This document shows, piece after piece, positions 43,698-53,301 of a stretch of DNA of 64,000 nucleotides (positions within the stretch are counted from its first letter, which is position 1; every line of letters starts with the position of its first letter). The stretch spans positions 124,001 to 188,000 of the forward strand of contig NZ_JAHVHU010000006.1 in assembly GCF_019802045.1 (NCBI RefSeq). Reading direction: 5' to 3'. This stretch comes from Membranihabitans marinus (GTDB taxonomy: Bacteria > Bacteroidota > Bacteroidia > Chitinophagales > Saprospiraceae). The position numbers and the translations under genes are program-made. The notes beneath the pieces were generated by a model. It saw nothing but the letters and a program-made list of their open reading frames with translations. It was not told the origin of the DNA and searched no databases.

Positions 43698-44645
43698 CTA
43701 AAGATCTGTATGCCTTTCCCAATAGTTTTGATCCTCAATCTCAGATAATATTGCGATATAATTTAAATATCTGACTTCAGAAATAGCACCCGCCCGAACC
43801 GCATCTTTCACCGCACAACCAGGTTCATTCCGATGGGTACAATCCCCAAATCGGCATTCTTTGGAATACTCAAAAAATTCCCGAAAATTATGCGCGACGT
43901 CTTGCACTTCGAGGTTGTTGAATGAAAGGGTCTTAATTCCCGGCGTATCAATAATTTCAGTTTGATCAGATAATGTATACATCTCAGCAAAAGTAGTCGT
44001 ATGTTGTCCCTTGCCAGAGTATTCCGACAATTTACCTTCCAGAATTTGAAGGTTGGGATCCAGTGTATTGAGCAAAGAGCTTTTGCCTACGCCGGACTGG
44101 CCGCTAACCAGAGTTCTTTGGCCCTCCAGCTTCCCTCTAAGTTCATCAATGTGTATCCCGGTACGTGCTGAAACACGAAGGGTGTCATATCCTATGCGCT
44201 GATAAATTTCCTCAAACTCACTCAGCTTTTGAAAATCTTCGTCTGTGTAGATGTCTATTTTATTGAAGACAATAAGAACGGGAATATTATGTGGTTCGGT
44301 CATCAATAAATACCGATCAATAAACCCAGGCTTAATGGCAGGATCTCTCAACGTGACCATTAATGCCGCCTGGTCAATATTCGCCGCCATGAGGTGCATA
44401 TAATGTTTTCGACGGGGGCTTTGTCGCAGAACGTAATTATCCCGGTTCAGAATCTTTCGAATGACACCGGTGCCCTCCTCATTATTCTCCATCTCCACCA
44501 TGACCTGGTCTCCAACAGCAACCGGATTGGTTAATTTAAGTTTTCCCAATCTGAATTTACCACCAATGCGACACAGAACCACCTCACCTTTGATGTGGAC
44601 AGCATACCAACTCCCGGTTGACTTCACTACAACGCCTTCCTGCAT
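43698..44645 (-). CDS. rsgA: Ribosome small subunit-dependent GTPase A
   Basis: This 315-residue protein has the circularly permuted GTPase order of RsgA (YjeQ): G4 VFNKIDIY near residue 126, then G1 GQSGVGKSSLLN near 182, then G3 DTPGIK near 236. The N-terminus is an OB-fold (VKSTGSWYAVHI) and the C-terminus a zinc module (CRFGDCTHRNEPGCAVK). It helps late assembly of the 30S subunit. The start lies 3 bp after the stop of the upstream pcrB gene, so they are cotranscribed. Confidence 0.95.
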   Translation of the reverse strand: MQEGVVVKSTGSWYAVHIKGEVVLCRIGGKFRLGKLKLTNPVAVGDQVMVEMENNEEGTGVIRKILNRDNYVLRQSPRRKHYMHLMAANIDQAALMVTLRDPAIKPGFIDRYLLMTEPHNIPVLIVFNKIDIYTDEDFQKLSEFEEIYQRIGYDTLRVSARTGIHIDELRGKLEGQRTLVSGQSGVGKSSLLNTLDPNLQILEGKLSEYSGKGQHTTTFAEMYTLSDQTEIIDTPGIKTLSFNNLEVQDVAHNFREFFEYSKECRFGDCTHRNEPGCAVKDAVRAGAISEVRYLNYIAILSEIEDQNYWERHTDL

Positions 44646-44648
44646 AAA

Positions 44649-45413
44649 TTATGTAAATTGATTGATTTCATTAAAAGCATTGATGGCAGTCGAGATCTCA
44701 ATGAGCTGCGAAGGATCTTTTTCTACTGCGTTACCGACGACCAAAATATCTGCGCCCGCTTCACACATGGCATGTGCCTGATCACCATTTCGGATTCCTC
44801 CTCCAACGATCAGTGGGATATCGATTTCCTTTTTCACTTCCCGAATCATGTCCTGGCTCACGGGTTCCTGCGCCCCGCTGCCCGCATCGAGATAGATGAC
44901 ACGCAAACCCAACAGCTCTCCGGCACTTGCCGTACAACTTGCTATATCCGGTTTGTCACGTGGGACTGGCATCGTTTGACTCATATAGGTCACCGTGGTC
45001 GGTCTACCGCCATCCACTAAAATATATCCGGTCGGAATAATCTCGAGGTTACTTCGTCGAAGATAAGGTGCTGCTGTGACGTGTTTACCAATAAGAAGCT
45101 CCGGGTTGCGACCGGAAATCAGCGACAAAAGCAGGATGCCATCTGCCCGGGTATTGATCTGAAACACATCTCCTGGAAACAGAACAGAAGGAACATCAAA
45201 ATGCTTTTTAGTAAAACGAAGACATTGATCCAGATGATCCTTTTTCAGCAGGCTTCCCCCCACAAAAACATAGTCAATGTGACACTGATTAACATTGGAT
45301 CTTAAAATATCGAGATGATTTTGACCTATATTGTCGGGATCAATCAACAAGGCAATGCCTTTTCTTCCATGACGATGGGCCGAATAAAATTGGTCGTAAA
45401 TCATTGAATTCAT
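44649..45413 (-). CDS. pcrB: Geranylgeranylglyceryl/heptaprenylglyceryl phosphate synthase family
   Basis: This 254-residue TIM-barrel protein carries the group signatures LIDPDNIG near residue 24, FVGGSLLKKD near 50, FPGDVFQI, YLDAGSGAQEPVS near 173 and IVGGGIRNGDQA with ADILVVGNAVEKDP at the end. The enzymes join glycerol-1-phosphate and a polyprenyl diphosphate to form ether lipids. Several Bacteroidota have this bacterial form whose product is not well established. It forms a two-gene unit with rsgA. Confidence 0.92.
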   Translation of the reverse strand: MNSMIYDQFYSAHRHGRKGIALLIDPDNIGQNHLDILRSNVNQCHIDYVFVGGSLLKKDHLDQCLRFTKKHFDVPSVLFPGDVFQINTRADGILLLSLISGRNPELLIGKHVTAAPYLRRSNLEIIPTGYILVDGGRPTTVTYMSQTMPVPRDKPDIASCTASAGELLGLRVIYLDAGSGAQEPVSQDMIREVKKEIDIPLIVGGGIRNGDQAHAMCEAGADILVVGNAVEKDPSQLIEISTAINAFNEINQFT

Positions 45414-46021
45414 TTTTCAAAGATAAATAATTTCAATAAACAGAGGCAGTAGCTCTAGAATAATGGGTTATATTCGTAAAATATTGTGCCACCTATCTAA
45501 GATTCAATTGATCTATCCGAATACAGATTTTATTTAATTTCAATTTTCTGCGCTTTCTCACCATGGACATGCCAACCAGCTTTTCATCCAATGACTTCAG
45601 AGAAGTCGGATTAGGTTAGCTCTATTGCTGAAAATTGAAAACGACTTCGGAAAGTCGGATTAGCTTTTTTACGCGAGGATGAACTGCCCGCCCGACCGAA
45701 AAAAGGGTTTTCGGTTCTTTCATCGATGGTGTATCAACCATCGGTACCACTCGTCGTGGTACTGCATTCAGTCATTCAACACATTCACCTAATCCGTGTA
45801 TGAGCTCAAAATAAATGGACCTTCGGTAATACAAACAGTTTCAATGGATTATAAATCAGTATAGGAGGATGAACTGCGTTGAGCCTCACCTAATCCGTGT
45901 ATGAGCTCAAAATAAATGGACCTACGAGAATCTTGATCTGACTGATAATCAAAATATGAATAGGATGAACTGCGTTGAGCCTCACCTAATCCGTGTATGA
46001 GCTCAAAATAAATGGACCTAC
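45414..46021. other. Palindrome array and tandem repeat region
   Basis: About 600 bp without genes. Between 45590 and 45763 a series of different short palindromes occurs: GACTTC-AGA-GAAGTC, CGACTT-CGGA-AAGTCG, CCGAAAA-n5-TTTTCGG, CGATGGT-n6-ACCATCG and GTACCAC-n5-GTGGTAC. From 45786 a tandem repeat follows. The arrangement of diverse palindromes at close spacing is like that at 57303-57455. Confidence 0.6.
45786..46019. repeat. Spaced direct repeat, three copies
   Basis: A 37-bp unit beginning CACCTAATCCGTGTATGAGC occurs at 45786-45822, 45887-45923 and 45983-46019. The last two copies extend 21 bp upstream (AGGATGAACTGCGTTGAGCC). The spaces between (about 40 and 38 bp) are unlike each other. 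Periods are 101 and 96 bp. On the minus strand the copies read as the same peptide words, but this is not a gene. Confidence 0.8.
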
Positions 46022-46035
46022 GGTCCATTAGAAAA

Positions 46036-46078
46036 GAAAAATGCCCGCTCCCGAACAAGTTCGGGCGGGCATTTTTTT
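46036..46078. terminator. Bidirectional terminator after tRNA-Arg
   Basis: AAAAATGCCCGC...GCGGGCATTTTT form a long stem, continued by CCCGAAC-AA-GTTCGGG with a two-base bulge. Runs of A on the left and T on the right allow termination in both directions. It stands about 45 bp downstream of the minus-strand tRNA gene. Confidence 0.85.
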
Positions 46079-46121
46079 CTTTTCTATGATGACCTTTGGT
46101 CATCATATTTTGACCAACAAG

Positions 46122-46195
46122 TGACCGCGGGAGGATTCGAACCCCCAACCCTCAGAGCCGAAATCTGATATTCTATCCAGTTGAACTACGCGGCC
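46122..46195 (-). tRNA. tRNA-Arg (anticodon TCG)
   Basis: Read on the minus strand, the 74-nt cloverleaf has acceptor stem GGCCGCG/CGCGGTC with one G-T pair, D stem GTTC/GAAT, anticodon stem TCAGA/TCTGA with loop TTTCGGC, and T arm GGGGGTTCGAATCCTCC. The anticodon TCG decodes CGA as arginine. CCA is not encoded. A partial duplicate of this gene lies 80 bp upstream. Confidence 0.92.
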
Positions 46196-46275
46196 ATATA
46201 TTCCTACTCAGGAATTATTTCTTTTTTTGCAACATCTAACTTTAAAGATATTCCTTTTTATCGACCAACTTTCAT

Positions 46276-46315
46276 CCAACCCTCAGAGATATCCAGTTGA
46301 ACTACGCGGCCATAT
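46276..46315 (-). pseudogene. Partial tRNA-Arg duplicate lacking the anticodon region
   Basis: Two pieces of the tRNA are joined: 13 bp identical to 46145-46157 and 26 bp identical to the 5' part of the tRNA (46173-46198). The anticodon arm is deleted between them. It cannot fold as a tRNA. Such fragments arise by unequal exchange or by integration of an element at a tRNA attachment site. Confidence 0.8.
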
Positions 46316-46424
46316 TAAAGGGGTACGCTTTTTCCAGGGTGTGCCCTGAGCTTATCCCTTCAGCGCTGCAAAATTACAAGAATTTTACAAATTACAACTC
46401 ATTTTAGCTTGAAAATTAAAAAAA

Positions 46425-47561
46425 TCATGGCTTCATGATCGTTAACCGCTTGGTGATAATACGACGACCATACTGATCAATCAGTGCATACAGGTAAGGT
46501 CCCTTGTCAAATTCCGTGATATCGATTCGTACGGTCTCATCAGCTTCGACCTTGACAGGCATTTGAAATACTTCCTGTGCCAGAAAATTATACAAAGCAA
46601 TCTTGTACTGTCCGGGTCTGAGGTTATTCAATTCTATATTGACATATCCGATGGCCGGATTGGGAAAGGCATAGATATCCGGCTCAGTCAATTCATCGAT
46701 TCGTCGGAATCGGTGGAGGTATGACCGAACCCAGTATTTAATGCGGGTCGGTTTTCCATTTTGTCGATTCATCCAAACACTGGCCACCGGGATGCCGTGT
46801 TTATCAGTTAGAAAGTCATACCGATACTGAACCAACGGACCAAATAATTCTTCATAATTTACATATTCGGAAAAATCTTGCCAGGGTTTTTCTCCAATCC
46901 GCAATAATACCTGGTATTGATATTGCTCTATGGTAAAGTGTCGCAGAACATCATCAGAAATAATTTCATAATTTAATTGACCTTCCGCATCCCGGGTCGT
47001 CAGGCGATCAATATTCATTATAATCCGCACGCTGTCTGCATGGACTGGCAACTTTGACACAAATGTGGGCTTGAGTTCTGCCACGGAAAATTCGACCACA
47101 GCCTGGCTGTTGTACTCCCATTTTTGACCATACTGAGCAGAAGGATAATTGACGATAAACGGATAATCAAACCGGACGATCGTGGGAATGTACTGTTGGA
47201 ATATATAAAACCCATACTGTCCCAGCATGTAAAGTTCTTTGCCTTCTTTCTTGTAAAAATGAATGGTGCGATCTTCCATGCGCATGGCATAATCAGCATC
47301 GGGAAAATGCGAACTACCTGCTGCATCGCCCGGATTTACAGGCACCACCGGTCTTAGATAAGGAGCTTTGGCCATACTAATATCCCATCTCGAATGACGA
47401 TTGTGATCATTGATAGTTATATTATCAGGCATCCGATCAACGAGAAAATACAAAGTGTCTCCTACTGCAGGAAAATACTCGGATTGACTGGATCCATACA
47501 TCGTACCAAGCAGGAATATGCCTAAAAGAATCATTCGCGGGATGGAGGACTTGATTTTCAA
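46425..47561 (-). CDS. Secreted protein with T9SS type A sorting domain
   Basis: This 378-residue protein has a signal peptide (residues 8-25) and a C-terminal type A sorting domain beginning FPNPAIGYVNIELNNL and ending TKRLTIMKP, the usual target for export by the type IX system. The middle 270 residues have beta-rich sequence without a recognised motif. It lies 3 bp after the ABC exporter gene and closes the fabH-efp-acc run. Confidence 0.8.
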   Translation of the reverse strand: MKIKSSIPRMILLGIFLLGTMYGSSQSEYFPAVGDTLYFLVDRMPDNITINDHNRHSRWDISMAKAPYLRPVVPVNPGDAAGSSHFPDADYAMRMEDRTIHFYKKEGKELYMLGQYGFYIFQQYIPTIVRFDYPFIVNYPSAQYGQKWEYNSQAVVEFSVAELKPTFVSKLPVHADSVRIIMNIDRLTTRDAEGQLNYEIISDDVLRHFTIEQYQYQVLLRIGEKPWQDFSEYVNYEELFGPLVQYRYDFLTDKHGIPVASVWMNRQNGKPTRIKYWVRSYLHRFRRIDELTEPDIYAFPNPAIGYVNIELNNLRPGQYKIALYNFLAQEVFQMPVKVEADETVRIDITEFDKGPYLYALIDQYGRRIITKRLTIMKP

Positions 47562-47564
47562 ACT

Positions 47565-49388
47565 CTATAAACTCTGAAGTTCAACAAAACGGCTGTACAC
47601 ACCTTTGGAGGCCATCAAATCATCATGTCGGCCAGACTCTATAATCTCACCCTGCTCCAAAACAATGATTCGGTCTACATTCCGGATGGTTTGTAAACGA
47701 TGCGCAATAATAATAATTGTTTTGTCTTTCCCCAGGTTCTCAATCGCTCGCTGAATAATGTCCTCAGATTCACTATCCAGGGAACTGGTCGCTTCATCTA
47801 AAATCAATATCGGAGAATCGTGATAGAGCGCTCGAGCCAAAACGATGCGTTGTCGTTGTCCCCCACTCAATTTTCCACCGGCTTCCCCGATCACCGTATC
47901 CAATTGATCTTCCATACCCGTGACAAAAGTCCACACATTGGCTTTACGACAGGCTTCGGTCAGTCGCTCTTCATCCGGCACAGATTCCGAAAGACATATA
48001 TTATTGCGAATCGTGTCATGAAACAAGACAGGCTCCTGCGAAACGATACTAATCTTTTCTCTGAACGAAGCTTCCCGAATCTCCGCAATATCAATGCTGT
48101 CCATTGTAATCCGTCCTGATGTCGGTGACTGAAACCGACAGATCAGATCAACCAGGGTCGTCTTCCCCGACCCGGACGCACCGACGATGGCTACCCGACT
48201 CCCTTTAGGAATTTCCAGATTAATATTGTGAAGTACCTCGGCGGGTTCCCCAGGGTATCGGTAGGAAACTTCTTCCACACTGATCGACGATTGGAAAGCC
48301 TGTAGAGTAACCGTCCCTTTGGTGAGTTGATGTTCTCGCTCACTGTACATCAGCGATCGGATGCGATCCCAGGCCCCCATCCCTTTTTGATAATTGTAAT
48401 ACGCCCCTGAAAATGATTTGGCCGGTTCAATGATGTTATAAAACGCATATATAAAAGTCAGAAATGTGCTGGCTTCCAAATCACCGGAAAACACCTGATT
48501 GCTTCCCAACCACAGCAATAATGTAACTACAGATACACCCAAAAATTCAGACATGGGGGAAGCCAGATCCTTGCGAAATAATAATTTATTACGCATCTTC
48601 CGAAAAGCTTCATTAAACTGTGAAAAAAGTCCCTCAACGTATTTTTGGGCATGAAATGCCCGAATGGTTTTGATCCCGTACACCGATTCTTCTGTCACAG
48701 ACAATGTAGACCCCATCAGATCCTGGGCTTCGCGGGACTGACGCTTCAATTGTCGGCTCAGACCCCCAATGACCACCGCTGTAAAGACCATAAGCCCCAA
48801 AACGTATAACGTGAGCGTGGGGCTTACATAGAGCATGTAGCCCAGACTGCCTGCGACAATCAATGGCGACCGAATGATAGTCTCCAGAACAGAAAGCACG
48901 CTGGATTCGAACTCCATCACATCACTGCTCATGATGGTCAATAAGTTTCCTTTTCGTTCTTCTTTATAAAACTCCAGGGGCTTTTGCAGCAATGTCGCGT
49001 AAATCATCTGACGCATATCACGTACCGCTCCGGTGCGCATATAAGCCATACAAACCAAAGACAAATAGCGAAAAATATTTTTTAGTAAAAATGAAACAAC
49101 CAAAAAGATACAAACCATCAGCAATGCGCGGGCTCTTCCAAATTCCTCCACAAATGCATACAAATGGAAGTTGATGTATTCCATAAAATTTTGAAACGAC
49201 AAGTCGCCGGGATTTGCTCTGGTCACCGTCGTGTCTACCTGATTGAATAAGACATCAAAAAAAGGTTTGAGAATAGGAATACTGACCAGGGTAAACAACG
49301 CCACAAAGACATTAGACAATATATTGCCTGCAAAGTACCACTTATAAGGTACGACTAACTGCCATATATCTTTTCGATCGGTCCTCAA
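47565..49388 (-). CDS. ABC transporter, MsbA-like half transporter
   Basis: This 607-residue protein has an N-terminal six-helix exporter domain (about 15-320) and an ATPase domain with Walker A VGASGSGKTTLVD near residue 400, signature LSGGQRQRIVLARAL and Walker B ILILDEATSSLD near 520. Architecture and length fit MsbA/lipid A-core flippase-type or related half-transporters. It follows accC by 30 bp in an operon for fatty acid synthesis, which supports a lipid-related substrate (inference). Confidence 0.88.
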   Translation of the reverse strand: MRTDRKDIWQLVVPYKWYFAGNILSNVFVALFTLVSIPILKPFFDVLFNQVDTTVTRANPGDLSFQNFMEYINFHLYAFVEEFGRARALLMVCIFLVVSFLLKNIFRYLSLVCMAYMRTGAVRDMRQMIYATLLQKPLEFYKEERKGNLLTIMSSDVMEFESSVLSVLETIIRSPLIVAGSLGYMLYVSPTLTLYVLGLMVFTAVVIGGLSRQLKRQSREAQDLMGSTLSVTEESVYGIKTIRAFHAQKYVEGLFSQFNEAFRKMRNKLLFRKDLASPMSEFLGVSVVTLLLWLGSNQVFSGDLEASTFLTFIYAFYNIIEPAKSFSGAYYNYQKGMGAWDRIRSLMYSEREHQLTKGTVTLQAFQSSISVEEVSYRYPGEPAEVLHNINLEIPKGSRVAIVGASGSGKTTLVDLICRFQSPTSGRITMDSIDIAEIREASFREKISIVSQEPVLFHDTIRNNICLSESVPDEERLTEACRKANVWTFVTGMEDQLDTVIGEAGGKLSGGQRQRIVLARALYHDSPILILDEATSSLDSESEDIIQRAIENLGKDKTIIIIAHRLQTIRNVDRIIVLEQGEIIESGRHDDLMASKGVYSRFVELQSL

Positions 49389-49418
49389 AGGTCTGTCTTG
49401 TATTGTCCATCAGATAAT

Positions 49419-50768
49419 CTATCCGGCGGGTTCTTCCAACTTAAAATCCTCCATAAAACTGGTATCAAATTTCCCACTCACAAAAGCTTCATTTTCCATA
49501 AGCTGCATATGAAAAGGGACCGTTGTTTTCACACCTTCCACGATAAACTCGTCCAGGGCTCGCTTCATTTTTCGAATACACTCCTCCCGGGTCTGTGCTT
49601 TACAAATTAACTTTGCAATCATCGAATCATAGTACGGGGGAATAACATAGCCGGCATACACATGGGTATCCACCCGAACCCCCTGCCCTTTGGGACTGTG
49701 AAACCCCGTAATGGTGCCAGGTGATGGCCGGAAATTATTGAACGGATCTTCCGCGTTGATGCGGCATTCGATCGCGTGAAGTAAAGGTATAAAGTTTTTC
49801 CCCGATATCTTTTCTCCCATCGCGACCTTGATTTGTTCTTTGATCAGGTCATGATCGATCACTTCTTCGGTTACCGTATGCTCCACCTGGATCCGGGTGT
49901 TCATTTCCATGAAGTAAAAGTTCCTGTTTTTATCTACCAAAAACTCAATGGTTCCTACACCTTCATAGTTAATAGCCTTGGCGGCCTTGATGGCTGCTTT
50001 ACCCATTTTATCTCTCAATCGCGTTGTCATAAAAGGGCTGGGACTTTCTTCCACCAGTTTTTGATGTCTTCGCTGGATAGAACAATCCCGCTCGCTAAGG
50101 TGCGCCACCTTTCCATGCTGATCACCGATCACCTGTATTTCTATATGACGCGGTTCCTCGATGAATTTTTCGATGTACAAACCATCATTTCCAAATGATG
50201 CCTTGGCTTCCATCTGCGCACTGTTCCAGTTTTTCTCAAATTCCTCCTTATTATGAACCACGCGCATTCCTTTACCACCGCCACCGGCTGTTGCTTTGAT
50301 CATCACCGGGTACTTGATCTTATCTGCAATCTCCAACCCTGCTTTCACATCATCAACGAGGCCTTCTGATCCTGGGATGCAAGGCACTTTCGCTTTGATC
50401 ATAGTCTCTTTTGCCGTGACTTTATCTCCCATGAGACGCATTTGTTCAGCGGTCGGCCCGATAAATTTAATGCCGTACTCCGTGCAGATCTCTGCAAAAT
50501 CAGCATTTTCAGCCAAAAAACCATAGCCCGGATGAATTGCATCCGCATTCGTAATCTCGACCGCCGCCATGATCTTGGGAATATTCAGGTAGGAAAGATT
50601 GCTTTGAGCCGGACCGATGCATACTGCTTCGTCTGCAAATCGTACATGCAGGCTTTCTTTATCGGCTGTCGAATAAACAGCGACCGTTTTAATTCCCATT
50701 TCTTTGCAGGTACGAATGACTCGCAGTGCAATTTCACCCCGGTTTGCTATTAATATTTTATTGAACAT
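49419..50768 (-). CDS. accC: Acetyl-CoA carboxylase, biotin carboxylase subunit
   Basis: The 449 residues match AccC throughout: [20 protein letters not shown], the ATP-grasp glycine loop [12 protein letters not shown] near residue 164, [16 protein letters not shown] near 290 and RINAEDP near 338. The enzyme carboxylates biotin on AccB with ATP and bicarbonate, the first step of fatty acid synthesis. It lies directly after accB. Confidence 0.97.
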   Translation of the reverse strand: MFNKILIANRGEIALRVIRTCKEMGIKTVAVYSTADKESLHVRFADEAVCIGPAQSNLSYLNIPKIMAAVEITNADAIHPGYGFLAENADFAEICTEYGIKFIGPTAEQMRLMGDKVTAKETMIKAKVPCIPGSEGLVDDVKAGLEIADKIKYPVMIKATAGGGGKGMRVVHNKEEFEKNWNSAQMEAKASFGNDGLYIEKFIEEPRHIEIQVIGDQHGKVAHLSERDCSIQRRHQKLVEESPSPFMTTRLRDKMGKAAIKAAKAINYEGVGTIEFLVDKNRNFYFMEMNTRIQVEHTVTEEVIDHDLIKEQIKVAMGEKISGKNFIPLLHAIECRINAEDPFNNFRPSPGTITGFHSPKGQGVRVDTHVYAGYVIPPYYDSMIAKLICKAQTREECIRKMKRALDEFIVEGVKTTVPFHMQLMENEAFVSGKFDTSFMEDFKLEEPAG

Positions 50769-50854
50769 GTCGGATTGAATTCGTTGATTACTGAAATAAA
50801 CTCACCAGCCATCCACCGTACGCCGGCCGGCATCATAGATCTCGGCTTCGGGCG

Positions 50855-51376
50855 CTATCCATTGGGATCAATCAGGAACAACACCTGGTCGTATTCTACA
50901 GGTGCCGCATCCTCAGAAACGATCTTAACAATCTTCCCGCTAATCTCTGATTCGATCTCATTAAACAATTTCATAGCTTCTACGATGCATACCACATCTC
51001 CTTTCTCGATCTGGTCCCCCACTTTGATAAATGGCGGCTTATCCGGGGACGGACTCCGGTAAAATGTACCCACCATGGGTGATTTGATTTCAAGAAGTTG
51101 ACTGTCTTTATCTTGCTCTGGATCTTTATCCGAACCAGCAGGTGCATTGCTCGCTGCAGTGTTTGCCGGAGCGGGTGCCTCAGCAGGTGCTTCCTGGATT
51201 CCAGCGGGCAGGTTTTGATTGCCCGGCAATTGGATGATTTGGTTGCTTTCCTTGGATTTTTTCTGGTATTTATCTGTTTTGATGGACAATTCAAAATCTC
51301 CATCTTTGATTTTAAATTCTGACAAGTGTGAATCACTGATCAGTTTAAGCAATTCGGTGATTTCTTTATAGTTCAT
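50855..51376 (-). CDS. accB: Biotin carboxyl carrier protein of acetyl-CoA carboxylase
   Basis: This 173-residue protein has an N-terminal docking helix, a flexible Pro/Ala-rich linker ([18 protein letters not shown]) and a C-terminal biotinyl domain. The biotin lysine is in [10 protein letters not shown] (near 135), with [13 protein letters not shown] before it as usual. It follows efp with 4 bp between and precedes accC. Confidence 0.96.
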   Translation of the reverse strand: MNYKEITELLKLISDSHLSEFKIKDGDFELSIKTDKYQKKSKESNQIIQLPGNQNLPAGIQEAPAEAPAPANTAASNAPAGSDKDPEQDKDSQLLEIKSPMVGTFYRSPSPDKPPFIKVGDQIEKGDVVCIVEAMKLFNEIESEISGKIVKIVSEDAAPVEYDQVLFLIDPNG

Positions 51377-51380
51377 GCTG

Positions 51381-51947
51381 TTACTGTTTTACGCGTTCAA
51401 TATAATTTCCCGTTTCCGTTTCAATTTTCACGACATCGGATTGATTGATAAATAATGGCACTCGGATCTCTGCGCCGGTTTCTACGGTCGCAGGTTTTTG
51501 CGCATTGGTCGCCGTATCACCCCGTACACCGGGTTCGGTATAGGTCACCTCCAACTCAACATACTGAGGCAACTCCACCACAAGCGGTCTTTCTTCCTCT
51601 GAATGAAAAAGAATCTCTACTTGCTCTGATTCTTTCATAAATTCCGGATGGTCAACCATTTCTTTGTTTACCGCGACTTGCTCGTACGTTTCATTATTCA
51701 TAAAGTGAAACGCGTACTCATCACTATAAAGGTACTGAAAATTTCTTCGCTCTACGCGAACCGGATCAATGCTGTGTCCGGCTGCAAAAGTATGGTCCAA
51801 TATTTTACCTGAGGTAATGCTTTTGAGCTTGGTCCGTACAAATGCGTTTCCCTTTCCGGGTTTTACATGCTGAAAATCAATAACATGATACAAATCATTG
51901 TTGAAATTTATGCAAAGTCCTTTGCGGATATCAGATGTGTTTGCCAT
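51381..51947 (-). CDS. efp: Translation elongation factor P
   Basis: The 188 residues match EF-P length and domains: the N-terminal KOW-like domain with a lysine at the tip loop ([10 protein letters not shown], Lys32), the OB domains in the middle and the C-terminal motif [23 protein letters not shown] rescues ribosomes stalled at polyproline. The lysine at the tip suggests a modified or bare Lys form. Encoded between fabH and accB, a common Bacteroidota arrangement. Confidence 0.97.
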   Translation of the reverse strand: MANTSDIRKGLCINFNNDLYHVIDFQHVKPGKGNAFVRTKLKSITSGKILDHTFAAGHSIDPVRVERRNFQYLYSDEYAFHFMNNETYEQVAVNKEMVDHPEFMKESEQVEILFHSEEERPLVVELPQYVELEVTYTEPGVRGDTATNAQKPATVETGAEIRVPLFINQSDVVKIETETGNYIERVKQ

Positions 51948-51986
51948 AAGTAAGTTATCTCTACATTTGATTTACAAAATAATAAA

Positions 51987-52985
51987 TTAATGGGAATCAT
52001 ACGCCCAGGTCAGATAAATCGTCCCCCAGGTAAAACCTCCGCCAAAAGCAGTCAGGATTATTTGGTCACCCTTTTTGAGTTTTTTCTCATAATCCCACAG
52101 GCAGAGTGGAATAGTCGCAGCGGTCGTATTGCCGTATCGATCAATGTTGATCATAACTTTTTCCTTGGGCACTTCCAGAAAATCAGACAACGAATTGATA
52201 ATCCGCATATTTGCCTGATGAGGAACTACCCAATCCAAATCATCTGCTGTGATGTTCTGTTTTTTAAGTACCTCCAGCGTGGCTTCCTTCATTCCTTTCA
52301 CCGCTGCTTTGAAAACCGGACGGCCTTCCTGAAAAATATAATGCTGCTTGTTGTCCACGGTTTCATGTGAAGCCGGACGCAGCGAACCGCCACCCTTCAT
52401 ATACAAGTATTCTGCGCCGGCACCGTCACCCCGCAATACCGCATCTTCAAACCCTTCTCCGTTCTCACTCCGGCCGACCAATACACAACCTGCACCATCT
52501 CCAAAAATGATACATGTGGTTCGATCTGTATAGTCTACGATGGAGGACATCATGTCGACTCCGATCACCAGAATGTTCTCGTATGCGCCGCTCTCGACCA
52601 TCCGTGCCGCAGTATTAAAGGCAAATAAAAATCCTGAACAAGCCGCACTCAAATCAAATCCGAAAGCGCGCTCCGCACCAATCGCGGTAGCAACTGAATT
52701 GGCGGTATCTGGAAATATCATATCGGGTGTTACCGTCGCACAGATCACCAGATCAATATCCCGGGGATCCATATTCGTTTTTTGAAGCAGGTCTTTGGCC
52801 GCTTGCTCCGCCATAAAACCCGACGCTTTCCCCTCTTCTTTCAGGATACGTCGTTCGACAATTCCGGTTCGGGTTCGGATCCATTCATCCGAAGTATCGA
52901 CCATTTTCTCCAAATCCTGATTTGTCAACTTAGTTTCCGGCACATATCCCCCCACACCCTTGATTGCCGCCTTGTATAAAGCCAT
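51987..52985 (-). CDS. fabH: Beta-ketoacyl-ACP synthase III
   Basis: The 332 residues carry the FabH active site: Cys116 in SAACSGFLF, His in VPHQANMRI near 254 and Asn in YGNTTAATIP near 284. It condenses acetyl-CoA with malonyl-ACP to start fatty acid chains. It is the first gene of the run fabH-efp-accB-accC on the minus strand. Confidence 0.96.
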   Translation of the reverse strand: MALYKAAIKGVGGYVPETKLTNQDLEKMVDTSDEWIRTRTGIVERRILKEEGKASGFMAEQAAKDLLQKTNMDPRDIDLVICATVTPDMIFPDTANSVATAIGAERAFGFDLSAACSGFLFAFNTAARMVESGAYENILVIGVDMMSSIVDYTDRTTCIIFGDGAGCVLVGRSENGEGFEDAVLRGDGAGAEYLYMKGGGSLRPASHETVDNKQHYIFQEGRPVFKAAVKGMKEATLEVLKKQNITADDLDWVVPHQANMRIINSLSDFLEVPKEKVMINIDRYGNTTAATIPLCLWDYEKKLKKGDQIILTAFGGGFTWGTIYLTWAYDSH

Positions 52986-53301
52986 GTTTTATTGTTTCTT
53001 TAACGTAATCCGGCTGCAAGGTAAAAAATTTCATGCATACATTTCCATATTTATTATCCAGATCTGATCCGAAAACCTGATCCTGATCTTCTTTGATGTG
53101 AACATAATCATTTGTATACATGTGTATACTTTTGTATTACAGTTACTAACGAATAGAAATTTGAAATTGCTTTTGGATTGAATCCCTTTTCCCTTAAATT
53201 TTCAAACCTTTGTACTAAAGCGATCATCTCCTCGTTTTTTACATAGTTTATATGCAACTTCGAACCTATTTCGCAAAAATATTAATCCCGATAAACCACC
53301 T

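Noticed and set aside
45786-46019. CRISPR array
   Set aside because: Only three repeats, repeat length varies from 37 to 58 bp, and no cas gene is in the window.
45849-46148. Minus-strand open frame of 99 codons with repeated words
   Set aside because: It is a translation of the direct repeats and runs into the tRNA gene; not a gene.
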